NCBI GenBank assembly: GCA_942486035.1
Contig: CALNXK010000014.1
Coordinates: 1,683,501 to 1,747,500 of the forward strand
Direction of reading: 5' to 3'
Length of the DNA: 64,000 bases
DNA from: Porites lobata
Lineage: Eukaryota > Cnidaria > Anthozoa > Scleractinia > Poritidae
This document shows positions 12,818 through 23,400 of this stretch, piece by piece; position 1 is the first letter of the stretch, and each line of letters opens with the position of its first letter. The notes below the pieces were generated by a model. It saw only the letters and a list, made by a program, of their open reading frames with translations. It had not been told where the DNA came from and did no database searches. The position numbers and the translations under genes are program-made.

Positions 12818-13430
12818 TGGTGTGTCCTATAGGGATGCTTCGTGAGCCACAAACCTTAATAGCCTTGTAAAAGGTCAAAGTGCTATAATATCAGCAAAGC
12901 TGTTTGCCGATATAATTAGCAAAGAAGATCACAAAGCTACGTCATCTTCTACCCCCACCAAATACGTGCGCTGAATATCTTCCGATTGCTCACAAGTTTC
13001 GAATGCCTAACAGATATATTTTTTTTATTATACATCAGACTCACTATGAGAAATCTGATTGGTCGAGAGCATTCAATCAATTCACAATAGCTTGTGAACT
13101 TGACATGATAAATGCAATATCTGCTGCAGAAATTGCATTTATCATGTCAAGTTCAACGTCTGCCTGGTTACCAAGCCCCTTGGAGTGATCTCCTCAGAAA
13201 CAGAATGGCTGAACAGAGACTTTCAATTAATGTTTATAAAGATTTTCCATTAAGGATTTTTCTATTTTAATGTATACTTTATTCAGACAAAGGTTTTATT
13301 ATTGTATTTTAAAATTTGTAAATGATCTTGGTTAAGCTTATCAGTGTCACTTTCACCTTAGTTTTGAAATAAAGCTATTTTTCAACAGATGAATGTCTTC
13401 TTTTGCCTGTTGTTTAAAAAACGTATAATA

Positions 13431-13574
13431 AAACAATTATTGAATTCGGTTTTCGCATGATATCATGAATTATCAAAACCTCGTGTCTGTATTATCTGCC
13501 CCAGCCTTCGGCTTCGGCAGACCTCGGCTTTGATAACTCATGACATCATACTCAACCTCATCCAATAATTGTTT
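13431..13574. repeat. Short MITE, 'aaacaattattg' ends
   Basis: 'aaacaattattg' at the left end is matched by 'caataattgttt' at the right end, giving a 144-bp unit. Inner segments 'ggttttcgcatgat' and 'gataactcatgacatcat' also show partial inversion. It is noncoding. Confidence 0.6.
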
Positions 13575-14019
13575 AATGATTATAATAGTCATTGTAAATA
13601 GGCCCAAAGCTGAGCAAATTTTAATCATAGCTTGACATTTCTTACCTCTTGTTTAGAACCTATAGCACCTATTACATACATGTATATCAATTCATTACAT
13701 TATTTATTTTCTTTTGATGTTTCAGTTGTAAAGGTTTAACATATAATTCAATCTTGACTAGTACTGCAAGGTTTAAAACTCAATAAACTGTCTATCTATC
13801 TGTCTAGAGGTTTAGGCTCCTTCCATAGATTTATATCAATTATAACCCAGTCTGATTATTTTTTGCATGATTTTATTGGCTATTTTAGGGCATGTCAGGG
13901 TGGTAAAGGGTGGGTTTCAGGCGATACACCCCATCCGCGTCTATATTTGCCCTACTATTTTTCAGTTAAAGAAAAAGTTAGTCTCTTTCAAAGGGTTCAT
14001 ACCAAAAATTGCAACCATT

Positions 14020-14392
14020 TTTCGAGGACTTTTCAAGGACCACATTAGATCTTCAAGGCCCACCTACTAGGGACATAAGTTCACAGATTCTACAAAAATA
14101 CACATTCCCAGTCTATTCTAATAAGGCTTGAACTGTTTGCTTCGCCAACTTCTCTACATTTTTTCAGTTCACTTATCTTAAATTGATAGTTAATTATTGC
14201 ATAAAACATTGAGCACTTTGTGTAGATAACCTTTGAATTCTCTTGGCTGTAATTCACGTTCTGTCTTGGACAACCAAAAAGCATCAAAAAACACTTTCCT
14301 GGCCACAACATTCAAAGTTGAAGAAAATTCAAGGACTTTTCAAGGACTTGCATAGAAATTTAAGGGCTTTTCAAGACTGTGCGAACCCTGTT
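14020..14392. repeat. Diverged 'caaggacttttcaagg' repeat
   Basis: The phrase 'aggacttttcaagga' appears near 14,024-14,040 and again near 14,331-14,350, followed by 'agactgtgcgaaccctg', which resembles the 'cagagttcg' end of the element at 12,504. I read it as an older relative of that MITE family. The boundaries are approximate. Confidence 0.4.
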
Positions 14393-14782
14393 TCAGTTTT
14401 TACCTTATTTATGAGCGATATTATTCCAGTTTGCACTCAAGGACAGGGAGGTATAGTCAGCATATATATCAATGGTGGAGTTGTTCAAATGTAAAGGCAT
14501 ATCATTACTTTACTTGTTTGCATCATAATTGCACGCGCGCTCACCATTTGTACTTCTTTTTTCTTCCATAAAGAGAAGTAAATGATGTATAAAAACCCCT
14601 TTCTGGCTTGCTGGAATATCACAGCATAATGCCCTTGGCTGAGAGATTGTCCTCAAAATTTACAAATGTGAACTTTTTTGGACAATCTCTCTGTCGTGGG
14701 GATTATTCCTCTGATATACCATCTGCGGGAAGGGTTTTATTTACTAATTAATTGTAAAGCTATAAAAAGAGTGCCGATTCAG

Positions 14783-15142
14783 CTATATGTCTTTAGAAAA
14801 CCTTTCCTTGATCAGTTTCCTTAGGCTTGAGGAAACCTCCACATCACCACTGTCGATTTGGAAATGTGCACTGCCTTGCACTTTAGTGCACACTGGGTTA
14901 AGGTGGAAGTGCCTGGTGGCCGTGTTTGGCATAGAACTTTTAATAGCCGTGTTCCAGAAAATATACGCTTCTAATCGACCAAAGCAGTAGTACTGATCAT
15001 CTTCTGCTGAAAAACCCCGGACAGCAGAAGTAATTGGCTTTCGGCAACCACTGCATTTCTTTATCCTTCTCCCAATCTTCTTTAGCACCAGTGGTGGACT
15101 GGCCATTGGGTTTTCAGGCATTCTGTTGGTGGTCTCAATCAT
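14783..15142 (-). CDS. Uncharacterised CxxC-bearing coding fragment, probably transposon-derived
   Basis: A 119-codon minus-strand frame that reads like real protein rather than random sequence. Residues about 28-36 contain a basic stretch and a 'CSGC' CxxC pair. Near residues 50-64 comes 'YYCFGRLEAYIFWN', then 'RHFHLNPVC' near residues 77-86. The arrangement of CxxC, aromatic block and HxHxxxxC could bind zinc. I do not recognise the family. No flanking exons, terminal repeats or partner domains were found, so it may be one exon of a host gene or the remains of a mobile-element protein. The first codon is only the first ATG of the open frame; splice ends were not resolved. Confidence 0.4.
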   Translation of the reverse strand: MIETTNRMPENPMASPPLVLKKIGRRIKKCSGCRKPITSAVRGFSAEDDQYYCFGRLEAYIFWNTAIKSSMPNTATRHFHLNPVCTKVQGSAHFQIDSGDVEVSSSLRKLIKERFSKDI

Positions 15143-15950
15143 AGGTTCTCTGTGTTGTAGATAGGGTGGTGATCTGGGGACAACTGAGAGATTCCCTAAA
15201 TTAAGTTGAAATGTATAAATAAGTTTAATAATTTTAGCAGCAAAATAATACGGTGGCCCATAAGGGACATAAAAACCCAGTTATTTATTTTGGGAAATTT
15301 GAATGGTAAAACTTATTATTTGAGGTTTGTGGTTTTATTTTCATACCTATAATTTTTTGCTTTGTAAAAGCCTAAGTTTTTTTCTTGATTTTAAAACATT
15401 TTTTAAAACTCAGGGTGTTTTTTAAACTCAGATTTTGTTCAAAACTCAGGGTTTTTTTTAAAAAACTCAGATATTTTCAAAACTCAAGGTTTTTTTGAAA
15501 CCAAGTTTTTTATTGTCTTGAACAATGTGCATGTCATATACCTGCTGACCATGATTGCTGGCTCAAAGAAAATGAACATGACAAAATGGTTTTTATCTGT
15601 TTTATGCTTCATGTCCCTTTAGATAGTAACATTATTAAGTCGGTTATTGCTTCTGGCAGAGTCTCTCTTTGGGTGAGCTCTATTAGTTGGGATACTGAAT
15701 GATGTGGGATGAATTTGGCCACAGTAGTGGTCATTTATTTCCTTTATTAAGCATATTAAACTAGGAAAATCCGGATACTCAAGAAGATTATTCCAGCAAA
15801 GGTGAGAGCACACCCGCCATCCGGGAGATGAAAGTGGAGCAAAAGGGGAGGGAACTGATGGGATGGAAAAATGTTTTCCAACTTTCTTGTTGTAGTGAGC
15901 AGAGAAGCTTTGTGCCTCGCTTTCATGTCTTATAAACATACATGTAATAC

Positions 15951-16130
15951 ACCCAATGCAAAAATGGCTGCTGGATTAATATTCTTTTGTTTAAATGAAA
16001 ATTAGCCTAATCAACTAGCCTCGCTTGAGGTAATGTATTCTTTTGAATTTTGTACTGGAGAACAAGGCTAGTTAGGCTAATTTAAATCAAACGAAAGAGT
16101 GTTAATCTAGCAGCCATTTTTGCATTGGGT
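15951..16130. repeat. Hairpin MITE with about 40-bp inverted arms
   Basis: The left arm starts 'acccaatgcaaaaatggctg' and the right arm ends with its reverse complement. The arms stay similar for about 40 bp and then share a shorter block around 'attagcctaa' and 'ttaggctaat'. It sits in the left arm of the surrounding fold-back structure and explains part of its interruption. Confidence 0.75.
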
Positions 16131-16524
16131 CAATTTTCAGGATGGCAGGAAGGCCCCCTCACTGGTAGCCGGAGAAACGACACATTAATCAGTCACATTA
16201 AGCATAAAACTATTTATTTCTTTCAGAAATAAATTTCGTTTCTGTTTCATTTTATGCCTGTCACGTGGAACAAGCATAATGATTCCGTACTTTCCTGTGA
16301 CATCAGGAAATTCTGACCATAATTATTTGATTGAATGTTACTTCAATACTTCAAACCTGGAGTACTAAGAAATCCTACTCTTCCTTCTTCTCGTACACGG
16401 AATACAACTCAGTATTTGTCAGTTGAAAAGGGTACTTTTTTCAAAAGCGTTATGTCGGAGAAGAATTCATAGCCAGTCTAGGATTTCTGAGTAGTCTTAG
16501 TTTTTAAATTTACCAGCTTTTCTG

Positions 16525-16905
16525 GACAAAGGCCTGCCCAGAGGGAATGGGCACGAACGGGACTCATAGGTCCCATGCAAGGTGCCATCGGTACCCAATC
16601 CCACAACTCGTAAAGGTTAGCTACACAACCAGGGTCTACATCCGCTACTCTTTTTGAACATTGGTGTGGGTTCTTTTACGTCCCAAATGAACAGATCAGT
16701 GAAAGCGCTGTGAGACGGGACCTGTGGCTTTTTGTGCTTATCCAAGAAGACTAGGTAGTCTAACCATTTGCAGATCTCATTACAAAGGCAGCACTTTCCT
16801 CTCAGTTATTTAAAGATCCTGGGTGTTGGTCCGGCTGGGGTTTGAACCCGCGACCTCCTGCTCGGCAGACTGGCACTCTCCCAACTGAGCTTACCAGGTG
16901 GCGGT
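16525..16905 (-). repeat. tRNA-derived SINE
   Basis: Read on the minus strand from 16,905, the sequence has an A-box-like 'agctcagttgggagagtg' and a B-box-like 'gggttcaaaccccagc' at tRNA-like spacing, followed by about 280 bp that is not tRNA. This is the head-plus-body structure of a SINE transcribed by RNA polymerase III. It lies in the loop of the fold-back structure. Confidence 0.7.
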
Positions 16906-17451
16906 TAATCAATCAAGATTGAAGTAACACTCAATCGAAGAATTACGGTCACAATTCCCTAATGTCACAGGAATGTACGGACGCATTATGCTCGTTACAC
17001 TTGAAAGGCACAAAATGAAACAGAAAACAGATAAAACCATTTTGATCATAACACCCTCTTGTTCATTTTCTTTAAGTCAGCAAATTATCATGGTCAGCAG
17101 GTATATGACATGCGCTTTGTTTAAGACAATAAAAAACTGAGTTTTTTTCAAAAAAACTGTGAGTTTTGAAAAAAAACCTGAGTGTTGAAAAAAGAAAAAA
17201 AAAAACCTGAGTTTTGAAAAAATCTGAGTTTAAAAAAAATTTTAATGTCAAAAGGAAAAACTTGGGCTTTAACAAAGGAAAATATTATAGGTATGAAAAT
17301 AAAATCCCAAACTTAAAATAATGAGCGATTATCCCGTCGGTAGGAATTTGTAGAAATCCACGCGGGGGGCTGTAGGAATCCTGCAAGAATAAGCCAATCA
17401 AATTTCTGTCCTGTAAATACGTCATGTATTAGGTGCGACAGTGCACATTTC

Positions 17452-17799
17452 ATGCCACGTGCGAGCTCTGTTAGCGGCTGTTGTGCGCGCAGTGTTGCGT
17501 TTTCAGGATGCCTCCAAAAAGAAAGAACTTCAAAGGCCGAAGTCCTAATGTACTACGGTACATCGAAAGCTGCGGAAATGAGGAAGGTATTGGGAGCTTT
17601 CTATCGTCCAATCTCGCAGCGGGCGCAAGGCTCGCGGCAGAAAACGAATGCCAGGCACACGACGAGAAAACGAGTCGGACCTATGAGCTCCGGGCTCATG
17701 TCTTTGGAGCAGTTTGCTCAGCAAAATGGAGATGATGCTGTGTTGTTTGGGCCTAGTAAAAGGCCCTTTTTGGCGGCAACAATCCAGACCTACATGCGT
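17452..17799 (+). CDS. Possible isolated coding exon, frame-disturbed
   Basis: Two overlapping plus-strand frames look protein-like. One starts at the ATG at about 17,509 ('MPPKRKNFKGRSPNVLRY'). The other carries 'SSGLMSLEQFAQQNGDD' and 'FGPSKRPFLAATIQTYM' and runs into a good donor, 'gtaagt', at 17,800. A small indel between them would explain the switch. No continuation exon was found downstream, so it may be a relic exon of a mobile-element or host gene. The family is not recognised. Confidence 0.25.
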
Positions 17800-17865
17800 A
17801 AGTTTGTCGGTTTTATGCTTCTCTGCTTGTATGGTGGGTGTGATTTTTTTGCTAAAAAAAAATAA

Positions 17866-19036
17866 GTAGTGAAGTCGTTTAATTCGTAGCGAGATAACAC
17901 AAGAAAATGTTGAAACATATTTTCGTCTTTTGTTAATTCATGTGCGACTTGAAAGAGTAACGTTACTTTAATGTTCTGTGAATGTAGCCGATCGATCACC
18001 CCGCTACTTATTAATAAACTTAGGCTTTTAGAATGTGACGGCTAATTTTCGTGCTTGCTATACTGAATGGTTTAGACGAATGCGTGGGCCGGCTGTGACG
18101 CAGGCTAGCTTTTCGTCTTTAGCACTCGTTTGCTTGTCCCAAAAACCAAGATCCGGGAACAAGCCATCTGTGGCAATTTCAAAGCTGCTAGAAGAAGCTT
18201 GCGCCTTGATTATTTAAAAAGCATGGAGTAATTGATCCTCTTATTTCACAACTCTTGAAAACTCAAAAGCTTGGTAGATTTCACACCTAAATATTAAACC
18301 GGAAGTTCCGTTCACAAGGCAGGGCTTGGTAAACGGCTGTTCTGAAAGAAAAATAAAGGCGTTTGGGGGCCGTTACTGTGCTAACCCTTTAAGTCCCATT
18401 GTCAAGAGATTAGGATATGAAAATTAATGAAACGATCACCTGAGGCAAAATGGTTTGATCTGTTATCAAATTCTCTAAACTTATTCTTTAAGAAAGGGCT
18501 AATATACGGGAGAAGCCTTTAGTCTGCGTTTGTCACACACCACTAAAGACGTGTACGCTTTCTTTGGATTTTCCATCAGTGATTTTGTTACCTCTGCGTC
18601 CTGTGTCCCTGACGCATAAAAATTCTCAAAGACGCACAAAAGTTCATGGCATGGGTCCTGTAGGACGCAAAGACCAATTGATCGATCTGAGGATGCTTTT
18701 GTAGAATACCCTGTTTGTGTGATTTCTGTGTTTGCTTTTTAACAACGCATATTTATTTTAGTCTTAGTTGTGCTTTACAAAAGAATGTCTGGTCACATAA
18801 AGGTCCAAGCATTTTCAATTTAGGACTTGTTGTTTTTTGAACCAAGATTCAATTGTTCTGGAGTGGGACTCATGATTTGTTCGCAAAATGAGGACTCACC
18901 ATAACTACTTGTAATAAAATCACTGTTCCAAAGGGGAAATTTTTGTTTGCAAAAAGAAAAATTTTTACCGGCAAATGTATAGAAAATTTTAAAAAGTGTT
19001 TGTAGCAGATGTAGCCCTTAAATTTTTTGTGGTAGA
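17866..19036. other. Noncoding stretch beside the Penelope-like copy
   Basis: No gene is recognised. The part nearest 19,036 probably belongs to the 3' end of the minus-strand Penelope-like element, but its exact terminus could not be fixed. No GIY-YIG endonuclease frame was seen here. Confidence 0.4.
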
Positions 19037-20221
19037 TTAGTTAGGAGTGAATTTTGAGTAAAATGGGGTTGACAGGCCTACACGACTCCCCAGCGCGTGT
19101 TTAAAATAGCCTTTCTGTAGTTTGGCTCTCACGAGTATGTCTTTCAGCGACCGCCCTCTTTTATAAGATACGAGGGGCGGTTTTTTGTAGATTTCGCTCA
19201 GTAATGGTTGTCGTTCTATTAAATGCCAGTTTTTCATGAGAATTTGCTTTAGGTTTGGCACTGATGGTTGGTATTGTGTGACAAAAGGCAAGATTCGTTG
19301 GTTTGTCTTTGGTTTCTGTTGAAGGGCTAGTTTCCTGTCTTTGAAGTTCACCTCTGAGAGGGTTGTGTTAATAAGATCCTCTGGGTAACCCCTCTGTAGC
19401 AGATGCGCTTTGAAATTTGTAATTTTCTCTTCGAATATTAGTTCGGAAGAGTTTGTTCTGAGGAGTCGGAGGGCTTCCCCTTTAATGAAGCCTTTTTTAA
19501 CTCCTTGCGGGTGACAGGAAGCAAAATGGGTATACTGAAATGTCTCAGTTGGTTTGAAGTGAGTACGCACATGAAGGATTGCGTCTCTTTCGAATCTTTC
19601 CCCTTTGTAGATGTAGGTGTCCAGGAATGTTGTTTCCTTATCGGAAATTTCAGCCGTAAATTTGATCGTAGGGTGATGATTGTTTGCTTGTTCAATGAAA
19701 TGTTCTATTCTGTCTCTGTTTGTAGTCCAGAGCGAGAAGATGTCGTCTATGTAACGTTTCCAAACGAGCGGTTTGAAAAGGCTTCGGCTAAGGATTTCCG
19801 TCTCTACCTTGTTCATGAATATATTAGAAAAGGCGACTGCCATTTTCGTGCCCATGGCAGTACCATGTGTTTGAAGGTAGTTTTTTCCATTAAACTGGAA
19901 AGAATTTTCTTGGAGAATTAGCCTGAGCGCTCGTTTTAGTAGTTGTGTAGGGATAGGAGGTTCGTTTCTATAGAATATTTCGTATGCTCTGCATACCGTG
20001 TCTATTCCCTCCTCTTGCGGTATATTTGTATACAAGCTCGTAACGTCCATTGAAACAAGTATGACGTCCACTGGGACTTTCGTATTTTCTATGAAATTGA
20101 CGAAGTCGGTAGTATCTTTAAGATAAGACTTTTGTTGTTGTGCTATCGGCTGAAGGAGTTTGTCGACAAATGATGATAATTTGTCTGTTGGGCCATCACA
20201 CCCTGATACTATCGGTCTGCC
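19037..20221 (-). pseudogene. Penelope-like reverse transcriptase, 5'-truncated copy left of the KDZ element
   Basis: Minus-strand remnant of a Penelope-like retroelement RT. It opens inside the KDZ left TIR, so its first dozen or so codons are TIR sequence read through, then joins RT sequence at 'GRPIVSGCDGPT'. It keeps the RT core: 'SMDVTSLYTNIPQ' (motif A, catalytic Asp), 'GTAMGTKMAVAFSN' (motif B), 'YIDDIFSLW' (motif C, YIDD), and 'TFLDT'. At the 3' side it continues past the point where the right-hand copy is cut, through 'SLKDILVRAKL', to a stop at 19,037. From 19,141 to 20,221 it is collinear, without indels, with 52,122-53,202; I noticed two substitutions. No C-terminal GIY-YIG endonuclease is visible. 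It is almost certainly not a functional gene in this form. Confidence 0.9.
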
Positions 20222-20225
20222 ACCC

Positions 20226-20330
20226 GTTTTACATTTTCTCACAGGGTAACACCCATAATTTCTCAATTGAGAACATGGGTATTACCCATAAGAAACGATC
20301 GTCTGAGTCATTCAGACAACTGCTACAGAG
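20226..20330 (+). repeat. Left terminal inverted repeat of the KDZ element
   Basis: Begins 'gttttacattttctcacagg' and ends 'caactgctacagag'. It pairs with 52,018-52,122 over 105 bp. Within it 'gggtaacaccca' and 'tgggtattaccc' form an imperfect inverted pair around the palindrome 'tctcaattgaga', so each end could extrude a hairpin or offer a symmetric protein site. Four bases, 'accc', separate it from recognisable Penelope sequence. Confidence 0.92.
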
Positions 20331-20425
20331 GAGTCCATATTTGGAAACGGCATGATCAACGCCATTAGATTATTTCTCGCCGCCATTTTTTTCTTTTGAT
20401 CATTGTAGACACGAGTTTTTCTACA

Positions 20426-23400
20426 ATGAAGAAGTTTAAACCTGTGTCGGTCAAAACTACCGTACTTGGTAGGAAAGGGAAGGCAGTAATACACACTCCC
20501 TTGTCAGTAAATTCTGCGACGACTAGAATTAACCAGTCAAAGAAATGTACACCGGGTCATGATCAGTCGACTGAAGAAGACCTCAATGCCGATGATTATG
20601 AAGTCTCTGTTTTCACTCCTGAGGCTTCGCACTCTGGAGCCTACGTGAGAAACGTAAGCTCTGTGTACAACTGGGAGAAAGTACGCGGCAAACTTCTCGA
20701 AGCAACGGTGGAGGAAGAGGGAATGCCGGAGAGCGGTGTTTGCGTAGTTTGCAAAGAGAGGGAACCATTTTTGCGATGTCGTTACTGCGGCCCCAGACAG
20801 TTTTTCTGTTCAAATTGTGCGCGAGATCTTCACGCAGATAGAAACCAATTCCATGTTTTGGAACAATGGAAGGTAAGTGCTTTATTAGATGCATCGCTTG
20901 CATTGTAAATTCATTTATATTCCGCATGACATACATGACCTGGGTTATGAATATTCAACGTTTCGAGCGTACTATTTATCGGCCTGGCGCTTCACGCTCT
21001 TTTTTGGCGAATTAAAATGTATTTTTTAAATGTAAACTAACTCATTCATGATGTTTAACATTGTTCGTGTTTCTGTTTGTAGGATAATCGATTTGTTCCA
21101 TTATTTCCAAATCATGGAGTCTTGAATAGTGGCCATCGTTGCGCAACGACAATTACAAAATTGTTTAAACTCGTTGATGCCTTTGGTAAGTAATAAGTAA
21201 GCGGATGGAAACGAATAGATCATCTATATCCCCTTTTTTTATGAATTGTACCTTTCTACAGCCTCGTGTCCTTTATTAACATGTTTTGTATTTTTTCATT
21301 ATAATTGTATGTCCCTGGGCATGGGTTATGGGCCCGTTCCTCGAAAGGTGTTCCAGTTAAACCCAGGGTTACGCAAATTTTCAGCAATAGTGTTTTGCGT
21401 GTCTAGGAATGTGCACGGGAGCTTAAATATTCTATTCAGGCTTTACTAAGATATTCGTTTATGATATTAAACTCTAAATGATACCTTTGACAACCTAAAG
21501 GAAAGTAAATACAATATTTAATACATTTTGTGGATTAAAGATTTTAATCTTGGATTAGCTCTATTCGGCCTATCAGGAACTGGCCTCTTGCTCATTACTT
21601 TAAGGGCCTCCTCATATGAGCCCGGTTTCCAAGATCTTGCCACACTTCTGAATCCTTTGTATAATTTTCGAAGTGTTCATATGAGAGGGCAGGCTGGCTC
21701 GGTTCCCGAGATCTTGGTAAGCGGGCTGGAAATTTTGCCATATGAACACTTCATCCTGGTTACCAGGATGAACGGCCGGATGATTTCTGGCGGTCCAGAT
21801 GGCATCATCTTGCATTGCCTGCTGTATTTTCCACATCATAAGCATCCCATTTAACTGCAGTGATACAGCTTTAAGAGTTACTGATGCTAAGATAGGTCCA
21901 AAAGTTAAAATTTTTGTGTTTCACCATGTTTGCTTTGTTTCCCGAATTTGGCGCCAGATCTTTGACCTTTTCTCATCTCGAGCCAGCCCGGTCAACCGCG
22001 CTCATATGAAGAGGCCCTAAAATATCTTTTATAGCACACATGCGTACCCTATCTAATTACTATTAAGTCGCTATGGTGTATATTTCTATACTTGCACGGC
22101 CATGCATATACAAGATGACATGTTAGCTGTATACAGTATATATTAGACTGGGATTTTCGTTGCTTTCTTCCACAAAATCCTCAATAATAATATTGAAAAA
22201 GCAAAAGACAGAGTTACTGTCACTCTTTCATATTCGACGTCGACGACTGTGGTATTTTGTAACCAACCACTAAAAGAGTTTGATTTTTGTGCTGCCCATT
22301 AAGAAAATTTTGTAATTAATCACAAATCAAACTGAAGAAGGTATAGTTGCTCTTGGCTGAGAACCAGTGAAAATGCATACATGTATAATTTACATTATCA
22401 TATAAAAGTTGATATGTGCACACTACGCATCGACCAATTCTTATAAATTTGTTTTTTTTTCATGCCCAGGTAACCAGCATCTCAAAGAAGTGGCAGTATG
22501 TGACTGCGAAAGCCATGCTGTCACTTTTGTGAGATGTCAATTCTGGCCAGGTTCACCCAAAAGACCTTCAGTAGGCTTTCACTTCAAACTCATGGACCTG
22601 GCAGAGAAACTTTTCCTTCACAGCCAAGTGTCTGTAAAGGCATTTTCTGAATTGCTTCAGGAAATGATTCCACCAATGCAGCCCACGTTAGTGAGTAATT
22701 TTTAAACTTATTACTTCTTTTCCTGATTTCTCTGGCTTTATAACATTGATTGTGTTTGCCTTCGATCAATTCAATGGGAAAAAACAAAACAAAAAAAGTT
22801 CAAAATTAAATTTATAAATTATACTTTTTCGAGAAAATCTAGATCAAGGAGTCAAGTCTGCTGTAAAGCAGTGGAAACAAAACATGAGGCTTTTGTCATG
22901 CAAATCTGATTCAATAAAACCTTTTGCAATTTCTCAATATATTACATGATGACACACTCTGTTTTTTTCCTTTCATATTTAAATTTGTAGATCTCATGGA
23001 GGTTGAAAATAAAAAAGCCCAAACTTGCAGAACCAAGTAGAACCCAGGCTTAAGGATTATGTTGCCATAGTGAAATGACATCATAGTCCAGACAATAACG
23101 GTTCTGCTGCATAGTACTAGTGACCAAAGATGGAAAGAGAATAAACTCAGCCTATTTTCCATATAAATTTTTATCATCACAGGATTTTGATCCTAGCAGT
23201 ATCCCTATTACTACAGATTAATAATTCTAACAAGGATTTTAACTTTTTGTAGATTTCATCATTATATTCAATATTAAACTCTGGATGCTTTGAAGAATAC
23301 AGGTCAGTCAAATTTAATAGATTAATATTCATACATATTCCTTTTGGTGCTGTGTACTTTGAAAAAGTTCATTTGTTTGTGTTTTTTTTTGTTCTTATTT

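Larger units (their letters stand above)
15290..17330. repeat. Large fold-back structure with about 330-bp arms and nested insertions
   Basis: Sequence from 15,290 to 15,605 is the imperfect reverse complement of 17,035-17,330. Shared landmarks are 'ttttattttcatacctata', the runs of 'aaaactcag' plus T tract, 'catgtcatatacctgctgac' and 'aaatggttttatctgtttt'. The match continues at 16,215-16,350 against 16,915-17,040 through 'gtttcattttatgcc' and 'ttcctgtgacat'. The gap in the left arm (about 15,607-16,234) therefore looks like a later insertion, and the central loop (16,350-16,915) holds a SINE. Confidence 0.7.

Noticed and set aside
17072..17275. 67-codon Phe/Leu-rich frame
   Set aside because: It arises from T tracts in the right arm of the fold-back repeat.
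19505..19921. 138-codon plus-strand frame, repeated exactly at 52,486-52,902
   Set aside because: It is antisense to the Penelope reverse transcriptase core; its repetition only reflects the duplicated segment.
20222..20225. 'accc' as part of a short target-site duplication
   Set aside because: No matching bases occur at the right junction, where RT sequence meets the TIR directly.
20613..20936. 107-codon minus-strand frame
   Set aside because: It is antisense to the first exon of the KDZ transposase, which has strong domain support.
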